From Saprospiraceae bacterium (GTDB lineage Bacteria > Bacteroidota > Bacteroidia > Chitinophagales > Saprospiraceae): a DNA stretch of 17,410 nt. A model generated the notes under the pieces. That model made no database searches. It saw only the letters and a program-made list of their open reading frames with translations, and had not been told where the DNA came from. This document shows, piece by piece, positions 1 to 6,889 of the stretch. The position numbers and the translations under genes are program-made. The stretch is taken from positions 1 through 17,410 of the forward strand of contig JABDPK010000129.1 in the NCBI GenBank assembly GCA_013042795.1, written 5' to 3'. The first letter of the stretch is position 1; each line of letters starts with the position of its first letter.

Positions 1-108
1 ATAAAGGGTATTATCGTGTCAGCGGTGTTTATGGGAGTTAGTTATTTTTGGAAGATTTCTGAAGATATTAACCAAAGCATTAATCAGCTAATAAAACGTA
101 TCATATAA
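1..108 (+). CDS. C-terminal end of an unidentified protein (partial, 5' end outside window)
   Basis: The first frame is open from base 1 to a TAA at 106-108 and gives 35 residues ending in KRII. The readable part has a short hydrophobic stretch (IKGIIVSAVFMGVSYFW) followed by a polar, weakly amphipathic tail with Asn/Gln/Lys, so the protein probably ends with one membrane-spanning helix and a short tail. The last A of its TAA stop is the first base of the ATG of the enoyl-CoA hydratase gene (TAATG), which suggests one transcript and translational coupling. The fragment is too short to name a family. The uninterrupted frame and the stop/start overlap are the only reasons to call it a gene. Confidence 0.6.
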   Translation: MKGIIVSAVFMGVSYFWKISEDINQSINQLIKRII

Positions 109-887
109 TGGAATTTAAAGCACTTATTGTAAATATTGAGGATAACATTGCAACTGTCACAGTTAACCGGCCAAAAGCGCTAAATGCGATCAATAAGGAC
201 GTGATGGAGGAGTTGGGTTACCTGTTTATGGATGGAGGTTTACCTGCAGATGATCTTTTTGGTGTAGTTATCACAGGTGCAGGAGAAAAAGCCTTTGCAG
301 CAGGCGCAGATATTACAGAGTTTATGTCCCTGAGTCCCGAAGAAGGCTCCGCTTTGTCCAGGAAAGGACACAATGTATTTAATGCAATTGAAAATTTCAG
401 CCTGCCGGTTATTGCAGCTATAAACGGATTTTCTCTGGGTGGAGGTAACGAGCTCGCTATGGCATGTCATATAAGAATTGCATCAAATAATGCACGATTC
501 GGACAGCCTGAGGTTAACCTGGGCTTGATTCCTGGATATGGCGCTACCCAACGATTGGTACAATATCTCGGGAAGGGCAGGGCAATGGAATTGTTATTGA
601 CTGCTGATATGATTGATGCTGAAACAGCATTGAATTACGGACTTGTTACGCATGTCACCGAGCCTGAGGCTTTGCTACCTACTGCGTATAAGCTCCTTGG
701 GAAAATATCAAAGAAAGGTCCTCTTGCTATTCGTCAAACGATTCAGACAGTAAATGCCTTTTTTGATAAAAGCACCAACGGGTTTGAAATGGAGATCGAC
801 CAGTTTGGAAAATTGCTCAATTCAGAGGAATGTCATGAAGGCGTAGCCGCATTTCTTGAAAAGAGAAAGGCCGCATTCAGGAAATAA
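108..887 (+). CDS. Enoyl-CoA hydratase (crotonase family)
   Basis: This 259-residue cytoplasmic protein has the usual length for a single-domain crotonase. Family members hydrate trans-2-enoyl-CoA to 3-hydroxyacyl-CoA in fatty-acid or amino-acid breakdown. The N-terminal NRPKALNAIN block is typical. The oxyanion-hole segment AFAAGADITEF (about residues 63-72) matches the CoA-binding signature. GFSLGGGNELAMAC (107-120) supplies the second oxyanion-hole Gly and the first catalytic Glu, E115. FGQPEVNLGLIPG (131-143) supplies the second, E135. Both Glu residues of true hydratases are present, which favours hydratase over isomerase or dehalogenase relatives. The C-terminal ending (FLEKRKAAF) is the normal trimer-interface helix. 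The ATG overlaps the stop of the preceding gene by one base. Substrate chain length, and a role in lipid versus branched-chain amino-acid breakdown, cannot be read from the sequence. Confidence 0.95.
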   Translation: MEFKALIVNIEDNIATVTVNRPKALNAINKDVMEELGYLFMDGGLPADDLFGVVITGAGEKAFAAGADITEFMSLSPEEGSALSRKGHNVFNAIENFSLPVIAAINGFSLGGGNELAMACHIRIASNNARFGQPEVNLGLIPGYGATQRLVQYLGKGRAMELLLTADMIDAETALNYGLVTHVTEPEALLPTAYKLLGKISKKGPLAIRQTIQTVNAFFDKSTNGFEMEIDQFGKLLNSEECHEGVAAFLEKRKAAFRK

Positions 888-916
888 ATTTCGTAGGTAT
901 ATGGTCCCTGATTATT

Positions 917-955
917 TGGATTTTATCAATAATCATAAATTAAATCCATTTATAA
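917..955 (+). terminator. Possible weak terminator after the enoyl-CoA hydratase gene
   Basis: A perfect 7-base inverted repeat, TGGATTT (917-923) and AAATCCA (942-948), encloses an 18-base AT-rich loop and is followed by T/A-rich DNA. It begins 30 bases after the hydratase stop. The stem is AT-rich and the T run is broken, so this is a weak candidate. The rest of 888-1112 is AT-rich, and I see no small ORF or convincing promoter in it. Confidence 0.25.
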
Positions 956-1112
956 TAATTCATATTTTATGGAAAATCGGGTTTGATTAATTATTTTGTA
1001 AAACATAAAGTACAAGAAATAACCTCAATTGTATTAACACTATAGAACGAAAACAATCAAAGCTGGAATGAAAATTGATTCAATATTAATTCAGACCCAG
1101 TGAAATTATTAA

Positions 1113-1694
1113 ATGAAAGGGTACATTAAACTCCGTAAAAGAGCTTTTGAATTGCTTGAGAATCAATTGTCAAGTAAGCTCAGTTATCATGGTATTCATC
1201 ACACGATGGATGTGTTGAAGACTGTTAACTTCTATATTCGATTGAATAAGCTTCCAAGAAAAGAGGCACAATTACTCAGAATTGCTGCACTTTATCATGA
1301 CATTGGATTCATTGAAACATATAAAGAGCACGAAAAGATAGGTGTTGGAATTCTAAAAAGACATATGCTGGAGTTTGGATGTGATATGAAAGACTTTAAA
1401 ATTCTTGAAGGGTTGATTATGTCAACCAAGGTTCCGCAAAACCCAAAGACCAAACTTGAAAGAATCCTTTGTGATGCAGATCTGTTTTACCTCGGGGGAA
1501 GGAAATATTACCCGATAAGTGAAACCCTTTTCGAAGAATTGAAGAATTTCAAAATAATTACAAGCGAAGAGCAATGGAATAAAATCCAGGTGTCATTTCT
1601 TTCATCACATGACTATCATACCCGTTATGCAAAGAAAAACCTCAGAGAAGGCAAGAACAGAAGAATAGAGGAAATTTCTAAACTGACAGTTTAG
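1113..1694 (+). CDS. Small HD-domain phosphohydrolase
   Basis: This 193-residue, probably cytoplasmic protein carries the HD metal-binding signature. A His pair occurs in YHGIHHTMDV (H29/H30), the name-giving H62-D63 lies in ALYHDIGF, a further His is at H73, and the last Asp is D121 or D123 in ILCDADLFYLGG. HD proteins hydrolyse phosphate esters, including nucleotides, cyclic nucleotides and (p)ppGpp. The substrate cannot be told here, and the protein lacks the HD-GYP extension and any sensor domain. The ATG at 1113 gives a natural start just before the conserved region. The gene stands alone on its strand and runs head-on into the cNMP-binding gene. The two overlap by 17 bases, so the final residues KLTV are encoded within a palindrome that also encodes the other protein's end. 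The nearby cyclic-nucleotide receptor makes a nucleotide substrate tempting, but that is only suggestive. Confidence 0.85.
   Translation: MKGYIKLRKRAFELLENQLSSKLSYHGIHHTMDVLKTVNFYIRLNKLPRKEAQLLRIAALYHDIGFIETYKEHEKIGVGILKRHMLEFGCDMKDFKILEGLIMSTKVPQNPKTKLERILCDADLFYLGGRKYYPISETLFEELKNFKIITSEEQWNKIQVSFLSSHDYHTRYAKKNLREGKNRRIEEISKLTV
1678..1694. repeat. Palindrome containing both convergent stop codons
   Basis: CTAAACT-GAC-AGTTTAG is a perfect 7-base inverted repeat with a 3-base centre. Its right end is the TAG of the HD gene (1692-1694) and its left end is the TAG of the cNMP-binding gene on the other strand. The two proteins therefore end in nearly the same residues, KLTV and KLSV. It could form a small hairpin in both transcripts, but there is no T run, so I do not call it an intrinsic terminator. 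Confidence 0.7.
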
Positions 1695-2118
1695 CCTCCT
1701 TTAGTTTCTCATTGTTCTTGATAATCCGGTCGACCAGGGATATCATCAATCCTTTTACAATATCAAATTCTTCAGCAAGAAGATCTGCGAAATAGTCGCG
1801 ATTAATTTTAAAAACAGTTAGATTTTCCAGTGCTGTTACATCTGCCGTTCGTTGGACAGGTGCAAGAATTGCCAGTTCACCTACAATCTGATTTTCATGA
1901 AGTATTGTAATACTATGCTCACCATCATGGACTTTTGCCTTACCACTTTTTATGATAAACATATTATCTCCAAGATCACCTTTGTTTATAAAGGTTGATC
2001 CTTTGTCTATACTTTCTACAACAGTTATTTCAGCGATATCAGCGAGCACATGATCAGGCAAATTTTCAAATATGCTCACGTTTTTAAGAGCCATCACCAT
2101 GTTGATAATATTCTCCAT
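1678..2118 (-). CDS. Stand-alone cyclic nucleotide-binding (Crp-type) domain protein
   Basis: This 146-residue soluble protein consists almost entirely of one cNMP-binding domain. The N-terminal helices (LKNVSIFENLPDHVLADIAE, 11-30) are followed by the beta-roll with the Gly pair region FINKGDLGDNMFIIKSGKA. The phosphate-binding cassette is VGELAILAPVQRTADV (79-94), with Glu81 and Arg90 where they normally hold the ribose and the cyclic phosphate. A C-terminal helix closes the domain. There is no helix-turn-helix, so it is not a Crp-like transcription factor. Its ATG lies one base after the stop of the 894-residue transporter-like gene, which makes translational coupling very likely. In related nucleotide-transporter-like proteins a cNMP domain can be fused after a HEAT domain, so this looks like the detached regulatory domain of that protein. 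Binding of cAMP or cGMP is inferred from the retained pocket. Confidence 0.88.
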   Translation of the reverse strand: MENIINMVMALKNVSIFENLPDHVLADIAEITVVESIDKGSTFINKGDLGDNMFIIKSGKAKVHDGEHSITILHENQIVGELAILAPVQRTADVTALENLTVFKINRDYFADLLAEEFDIVKGLMISLVDRIIKNNEKLKEAKLSV

Positions 2119-2119
2119 T

Positions 2120-4804
2120 CTACTGATTTTGAGTTAGTTTTGAATTAAGTTCAATTTCCTGCCTGAGCACTGTGATATTATTTGATTTTAGAGAAAAACT
2201 AAATTGAAGCTTCATTGATCTCTCTGTGGCCATCCTAATCATACTTGCTAGAGTCCAGGAACTATAGTTTTTATTTGAATCATCAACGAAATGACGTATA
2301 AGCTTTTCGACATCTTTCCCGTTTTCCTTATCTTCTTTTTGATTTTCAATATCAAGGATCTTTTCAATAATTGGTGTCACTCTTCTGGAATCTCTGGAAT
2401 TCAGAGTGTTTTCAAGGAGTTCGAGAGCAACGCTTCTGTATTCTTTCCCTGCGATATAAGTATTGTCTATGATGTCGATGATTGCTTTCCTGGAGTATTT
2501 AAAGCTTAAACATTCATACAACCTGGGTAATTGTATGTTGTATAATTCAGAGTAAATTATCTTTTTCAATTTGGCTCCAATTGGTCTGTCATGCATTTCT
2601 ATCAGATGGTTACAATTTTCTTCAATCAAGTCCAGGATGTTTTCGAAAGTTTTATCATCCTCGTTTTTCATGTGAAAAGACCGATAAAATAATGCATTTA
2701 TCGCTTCACGCCGAACATCAAAAATCGGACTGTTCAGGTACTCCAGGTATATTTTAGTGATGCTTCTGTGATTGTTGTTAGAAATCAGTTTGATCAATCT
2801 GATATCTTCGGCAGGTCCTTTCTTACCCATCACTTTTCTAATCTGTACCGCCAGTTCATTTTTAAAATTTGAAAGGCTTTTTTTCAAATGAAGGAACAAA
2901 TGTCTTTTTTCGATATGGGATAATAATATCGGTATCAGATTCACATTCTTAACTTTTCCCGCAGCTATAACTGCTTCGGTTTGCACGTCGAGATCATCAT
3001 CAATAATCAGATCTACTAATGGCTGGTAATAACCTTCGTTTTGAATATCTCCGATGATCGTCGCCGCCCTTTTCCTTTGCTCATGAATGGTTGAATTGAT
3101 CATGTCCATAAGAATATTACCAAATTCGATAGCTCCGGTCAATCCTCCGTACTTAATCCCTGCACCCAAAATTGCATCCTTCGTATTTAAGTTACCATAT
3201 TTGATTATGGATTTAAACTCATTTATACAATCAACTTTTAATATCCTTCCATATTCATAAATAGCTTTCTTGGATACACTCTGATTATGATGGTCGATAA
3301 GTGCTTTTAACTCTTCAGAGAGGTTATCAATTTCAAGTTCAGATATATAATCAATGACATTATTTATTATAAAGGTATTTTCCGAATTCAGTAATTGTGC
3401 TGCATGTTTTTCAATTATGCCAACTGGCAGTCTGTTGCCCAGCATTTTCAATGCATATAATCTTTCCAGGGGATCCTGGCTCTTTAATTTATCATTGATC
3501 AGAATATGAACTTCTTCCTTTGAGAGTTCGAGTGTACCCCTGTTCAATAATTTTGATTTTAAGGCATTTTGAAGAATTCCAAGGTATGATTTAAATAACC
3601 TGGTCCCTGAGAATATCCACATCAATAACCAGAATAGTATGATATAGGATAAAATGGACAGGTTAAACAGGTCAGACTCAATAAGAATGAGTATCAGTAT
3701 TCCAGCGATACCGATGCCAATCGGTTCCATGATCCCTTTGCAAAGTGTATGCCCTTCAAGTCTTTTTTCTTTTGTCAGAGGCTGAAATAATGTGAGGTAA
3801 GCTGGTGTATACAAACTGGTTCTGAATACTTCATCAATAATGATTATCGAAGTGAAAACCCAGATAATGAAGTTTTCCTGGATTTGACCGGTTAATATGC
3901 CCACAACACCATAAAGATTTACTGCCAACAATAAAGTGGGAAGCAAAAGCAATACAACTTTAAGACCCATAAACTGGAAAATCCTTCCTGACAGGAAAAT
4001 CTTAATCAGGAGATTAGCGATTTTGGCGGATGAATATAGAGTAGCGATAAAGACTGCAATATCCTCAAGGTCAACATATCTTTCCTCAATTTTTACGAGG
4101 AAAGCATAATGAATAAGGAAATAGGTGAGGGTAGAGATCAATGCAAACAGCGAAATATAGATCTTGAAACTGTCTCTCTTAAAAATCTTTGCAATCTGTA
4201 ATTTGGTGATGACACTTCCGGATCTCTTGTGTTCATGATGATGATCACTATGTGAAACGAGCATCGAGGAATGATAGCTTTTTGAAAGCCTTAGAAATAT
4301 AAGATACGCACCACCGAAACTCAGGGCAACGACCATAAAAACACCACTTTCTGAAAATGAATGGATAATCACTGGTGTCATGGCATATCCCATGATTTTA
4401 GCGAGTGATTCTCCTACTGAAAGCAGACCAAACAATCGTTTTCCTTGTCTGACGTCAAATATGAGTGAGGCGGAACCCCAGTACTCGAGGTTGCTCAGGT
4501 AATACACCAGGTAATAACTGCAAAATGCTATTGATATAATAAGGAAAGAACGGCCCATTCTGAAATTCAGGAACATAAAGACCCCCCATAAACTCAATGC
4601 AAGGAGAACACCCTTAAATAACTTTGCTGGTTGGTATTTGTGCTCCAGTTTACTATATACAAAACCAATAAACAGTAATAGTATTGAAGTGACCACGTAC
4701 AGGAATGGTAAAGAATGAACTTCATGAGAATCGATAATAATTGAAGTAATAACAGTATATGCAAGGGCGATACCCAAACCGCTTAGGAAGGCGTGTATAA
4801 GCAT
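2120..4804 (-). CDS. MFS/nucleotide-transporter-like membrane protein with C-terminal HEAT repeats
   Basis: This 894-residue protein has two parts. Residues 1-405 hold about 11-12 hydrophobic segments in a major-facilitator layout, with a long polar loop (about 175-210) that contains the His cluster SHSDHHHEH (184-192). The fold and spacing recall the ATP/ADP-translocase (NTT) relatives found in free-living bacteria. Residues about 430-894 are soluble and helical. They include HEAT-type units, the clearest around RKRAATIIGDIQNEG and DVQTEAVIAAGKVKN. The next gene, one base downstream, supplies a cNMP-binding domain. The annotated ATG is the only standard start, but it falls at the very start of the first membrane helix. 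The frame is open upstream to a stop at 4907-4909 and reads like the usual cytoplasmic helix of such proteins (IVLKIFNLKIQELERF), so the true start may be a non-standard codon near 4856-4858. Substrate is unknown, and nucleotide transport should not be assumed. Confidence 0.8.
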   Translation of the reverse strand: MLIHAFLSGLGIALAYTVITSIIIDSHEVHSLPFLYVVTSILLLFIGFVYSKLEHKYQPAKLFKGVLLALSLWGVFMFLNFRMGRSFLIISIAFCSYYLVYYLSNLEYWGSASLIFDVRQGKRLFGLLSVGESLAKIMGYAMTPVIIHSFSESGVFMVVALSFGGAYLIFLRLSKSYHSSMLVSHSDHHHEHKRSGSVITKLQIAKIFKRDSFKIYISLFALISTLTYFLIHYAFLVKIEERYVDLEDIAVFIATLYSSAKIANLLIKIFLSGRIFQFMGLKVVLLLLPTLLLAVNLYGVVGILTGQIQENFIIWVFTSIIIIDEVFRTSLYTPAYLTLFQPLTKEKRLEGHTLCKGIMEPIGIGIAGILILILIESDLFNLSILSYIILFWLLMWIFSGTRLFKSYLGILQNALKSKLLNRGTLELSKEEVHILINDKLKSQDPLERLYALKMLGNRLPVGIIEKHAAQLLNSENTFIINNVIDYISELEIDNLSEELKALIDHHNQSVSKKAIYEYGRILKVDCINEFKSIIKYGNLNTKDAILGAGIKYGGLTGAIEFGNILMDMINSTIHEQRKRAATIIGDIQNEGYYQPLVDLIIDDDLDVQTEAVIAAGKVKNVNLIPILLSHIEKRHLFLHLKKSLSNFKNELAVQIRKVMGKKGPAEDIRLIKLISNNNHRSITKIYLEYLNSPIFDVRREAINALFYRSFHMKNEDDKTFENILDLIEENCNHLIEMHDRPIGAKLKKIIYSELYNIQLPRLYECLSFKYSRKAIIDIIDNTYIAGKEYRSVALELLENTLNSRDSRRVTPIIEKILDIENQKEDKENGKDVEKLIRHFVDDSNKNYSSWTLASMIRMATERSMKLQFSFSLKSNNITVLRQEIELNSKLTQNQ

Positions 4805-4858
4805 ATATGTAAACCGCTCAAGTTCCTGAATCTTGAGGTTGAAAATCTTGAGTACTAT
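4805..4858 (-). other. Probable N-terminal extension of the transporter-like gene, using a non-standard start
   Basis: Read on the minus strand in frame with the 894-residue gene, these bases encode an amphipathic, charged helix (VLKIFNLKIQELERFTY) directly before the first membrane segment. Transporter-like proteins with HEAT domains usually carry such a helix before TM1. No ATG, GTG or TTG exists in the open stretch up to the stop at 4907-4909. The codon at 4856-4858 is ATA, a one-base change from ATG, at the expected place. Either ATA (or a nearby ATT/ATC) is used, or the start was lost and the ATG at 4802-4804 serves instead, or there is a base error in the sequence. Confidence 0.45.
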
Positions 4859-4910
4859 GCTTGATGCCTGATTGATTGTCCTGGAATTTGGGTAAAAATA
4901 GGATTTCTAA

Positions 4911-4943
4911 TTAAAAAACAAGCCTCCTTTATGCAAGAGGCTT
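4911..4943 (-). terminator. Intrinsic terminator of the propeller/SprB/OmpA gene
   Basis: On the minus strand a perfect 7-base stem (AAGCCTC with GAGGCTT, at 4937-4943 and 4920-4926) encloses a 10-base loop and is followed at once by a G and then six T residues (complement of 4913-4918). It lies about 40 bases after the stop of the 4983-6761 gene and before the start of the transporter-like gene, so it should separate the two transcripts. Confidence 0.75.
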
Positions 4944-4982
4944 AAATTCTTTAAGTTCAGCTATAATAGACTTAAACCAGAC

Positions 4983-6761
4983 TTAATCTCCTAATCGAAG
5001 AATCTTTATTTCAACCCGCTGATTCTTTTTTCTGCCCTGCACGGTTTCATTGGAAGCGATTGGTTTGCGTTTTCCATACCCGCGATAACTGATGCGGTCC
5101 TTTACCAATCCCCTGTTATATAGAAACTCTGCCACGGTTTTAGCCCTGGATGATGACAACCTGTCACAATATTCATCAGGAGGAATGCTATTGGTATGTC
5201 CTCCGATCTCTATCGTTACAGTCGTATTTTCAGCCATGAAATCATAAACTTCATTCAGCACTTCGTATGATTCATCAGTGATCGCACTACTATCAGCCTG
5301 GAAAAACAGGTTGTTGATTTGGAGGGTCTGCCCGACAGTGATCTTGGCAATATCCAGCTCTGGCAGTAATTTTGGCTTCTCGACATTTACCGTCTCTATA
5401 ATCTCGCAACCATTTGCATCGGTGATTGTAAGGTAATTAAATCCATAATTGAGCTTTTTAGCTTCATGGCCTTCCTCTCCGTTATCCCAAAAAATTGAAT
5501 ATGGAGGTGTTCCACCAGAAGGTTCAATGCTCGCCTTTCCATCTTTTTTACCCGCTCTTGAAACAGCTTCTGTGGATAGAACAGTATTTATAAGTTTGGC
5601 AGGGTCTTCTATACTTACTGAACTGAACTTCCTGTTTCCAAGGATATCCTCCACAGTCACAGAATAATTGCCTGACTTCAGATTTGTTGGATTATCACCA
5701 CGCAGACTTACTGGAGACCACATATACTTATAAGGGCCCTGCCCGCCATTGACTTCAATTTTCAGACTGGCATTGTTTTCTCCAAAACAATCAATAGTAG
5801 ATTCGGGTATGATTGTAATTCGCATATTTTCTATTTGAATAGAATCCGTGAATATCCTGTAGAGACCGGCATCAGCAGTACCGAGCCAAAGTGCCCCTTT
5901 TTTATCACTAGCGAGTGAAAGACATTTACTGCTTACCAAACCAAGATTTTCACCATATTTTTCCAATCTTCCTTTATATGGATTATACCTGGTCAGAATA
6001 TCGGAGGCCACATATAGATTGTTTTTGCTGTCCAGGGCAAGATCATTGATTTCTCCCTCGAATAGTCCTTTTTTTAACCCTTGAGGAAATTCCCGTCCAT
6101 TGACCATCAGGTATAATTCCTTGTCTGAAAGCAACCATAAACCTTCCCTGTTTTCTGTGGCAGCAATCATTTTATCCTTTTTGTATTCCGTTTTCCAGGA
6201 TCCTCTGTTATCGCTTAATTCAATGACTCCCCGGTGTGTTCCAATCCATATTGTTCGGTGACTTTTAGAATAAAAAGTAAAGCTGATATAATCTGATCTC
6301 AATGCTGAATTAGAAGCAGTATACTTGTCAAGAAGTTTTCCTGAATCAGCGTTTATAACATATAATCCCTTGTTGGTCCCAATCCAGATTTTCTTTTTAA
6401 ATATTTCAATATCTGTAAACCTTATACTATCAGAAGGTAATTTGAATATGCGCTGTTTGTTTTTATATAAACTATTGTCCGCATAAGCAGAATATACATC
6501 ACCAGTCCTTCCCACAGCAACAGCGATGGCATTATTGAATTCGGTTACATTGTCTAAAGCATAGGTAGAATTATTGTAGGACCGGATTCCCTTTTTTGAT
6601 GCGATCCATACCAATCCCTTATTAATCAGAAGATCTTCGATTCTGTCATTGGCAGCAAAGCCTTCTACTCTTTCAAGTACAAGTTCAGTTTTATATAATT
6701 CATCCTGCGCAAGGAGGGTAAAAGAAATTAATAAAGAGAAAATTAAAAATCCAGGTTTCAT
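4983..6761 (-). CDS. Envelope protein: seven-bladed propeller, two SprB-like repeats, OmpA peptidoglycan-binding domain
   Basis: This 592-residue exported protein begins with a signal peptide (residues 1-19, hydrophobic core FLIFSLLISFTLL, likely cut after LAQ). Residues about 39-305 hold seven similar segments roughly 40 residues apart, with cores such as LVWIASKKGIRSYN, KIWIGTNKGLYVIN, TIWIGTHRGVIEL and ALWLGTADAGLYRI. This is a reg_prop-like beta-propeller. Residues about 318-388 and 390-463 are two SprB-like Ig-type repeats (the Cys/Gly start, GGxxPY, the YSVTVxDxxG pattern). Residues 478-590 are an OmpA C-terminal domain with IEIGGHTN, LSSSRAKTVAEFL and NQRVEI, so the protein should grip peptidoglycan from the periplasmic side. 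The usual Asn before LSxxRA is Cys532. The gene is monocistronic, with its own terminator. Binding partner and role are unknown. Links to gliding or type IX secretion rest only on the SprB-like repeats. Confidence 0.88.
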   Translation of the reverse strand: MKPGFLIFSLLISFTLLAQDELYKTELVLERVEGFAANDRIEDLLINKGLVWIASKKGIRSYNNSTYALDNVTEFNNAIAVAVGRTGDVYSAYADNSLYKNKQRIFKLPSDSIRFTDIEIFKKKIWIGTNKGLYVINADSGKLLDKYTASNSALRSDYISFTFYSKSHRTIWIGTHRGVIELSDNRGSWKTEYKKDKMIAATENREGLWLLSDKELYLMVNGREFPQGLKKGLFEGEINDLALDSKNNLYVASDILTRYNPYKGRLEKYGENLGLVSSKCLSLASDKKGALWLGTADAGLYRIFTDSIQIENMRITIIPESTIDCFGENNASLKIEVNGGQGPYKYMWSPVSLRGDNPTNLKSGNYSVTVEDILGNRKFSSVSIEDPAKLINTVLSTEAVSRAGKKDGKASIEPSGGTPPYSIFWDNGEEGHEAKKLNYGFNYLTITDANGCEIIETVNVEKPKLLPELDIAKITVGQTLQINNLFFQADSSAITDESYEVLNEVYDFMAENTTVTIEIGGHTNSIPPDEYCDRLSSSRAKTVAEFLYNRGLVKDRISYRGYGKRKPIASNETVQGRKKNQRVEIKILRLGD

Positions 6762-6831
6762 GTTGGTCTGTTTTAATCACACACGATAAACGAGCTTAGC
6801 CGGATCAAAGGTCGGAAAAAACTGAATTTAA

Positions 6832-6888
6832 CATTACATTAATCTGATATTTAAAGCTAATCGTTTCTATTTCTTTTCGGATGTAATG
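6832..6888. repeat. Spaced inverted repeat between the maltose operon end and the OmpA-type gene
   Basis: CATTACAT (6832-6839) and ATGTAATG (6881-6888) are perfect 8-base complements 41 bases apart. The right arm sits immediately after the transporter stop, and the left arm about 70 bases upstream of the next gene's ATG. It could be a long-looped transcript structure or paired operator half-sites. There is no T run, and chance is a fair alternative. This gap (6762-6889) must hold the promoter of the OmpA-type gene, but I see no good TAnnTTTG element there. Confidence 0.25.
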
Positions 6889-6889
6889 C

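Noticed and set aside
43..50. TATTTTTG, a perfect TAnnTTTG match upstream of the enoyl-CoA hydratase gene
   Set aside because: It lies inside the coding end of the upstream gene, has no TTG/TTTG -33 element at normal spacing, and the TAATG overlap already implies co-transcription.
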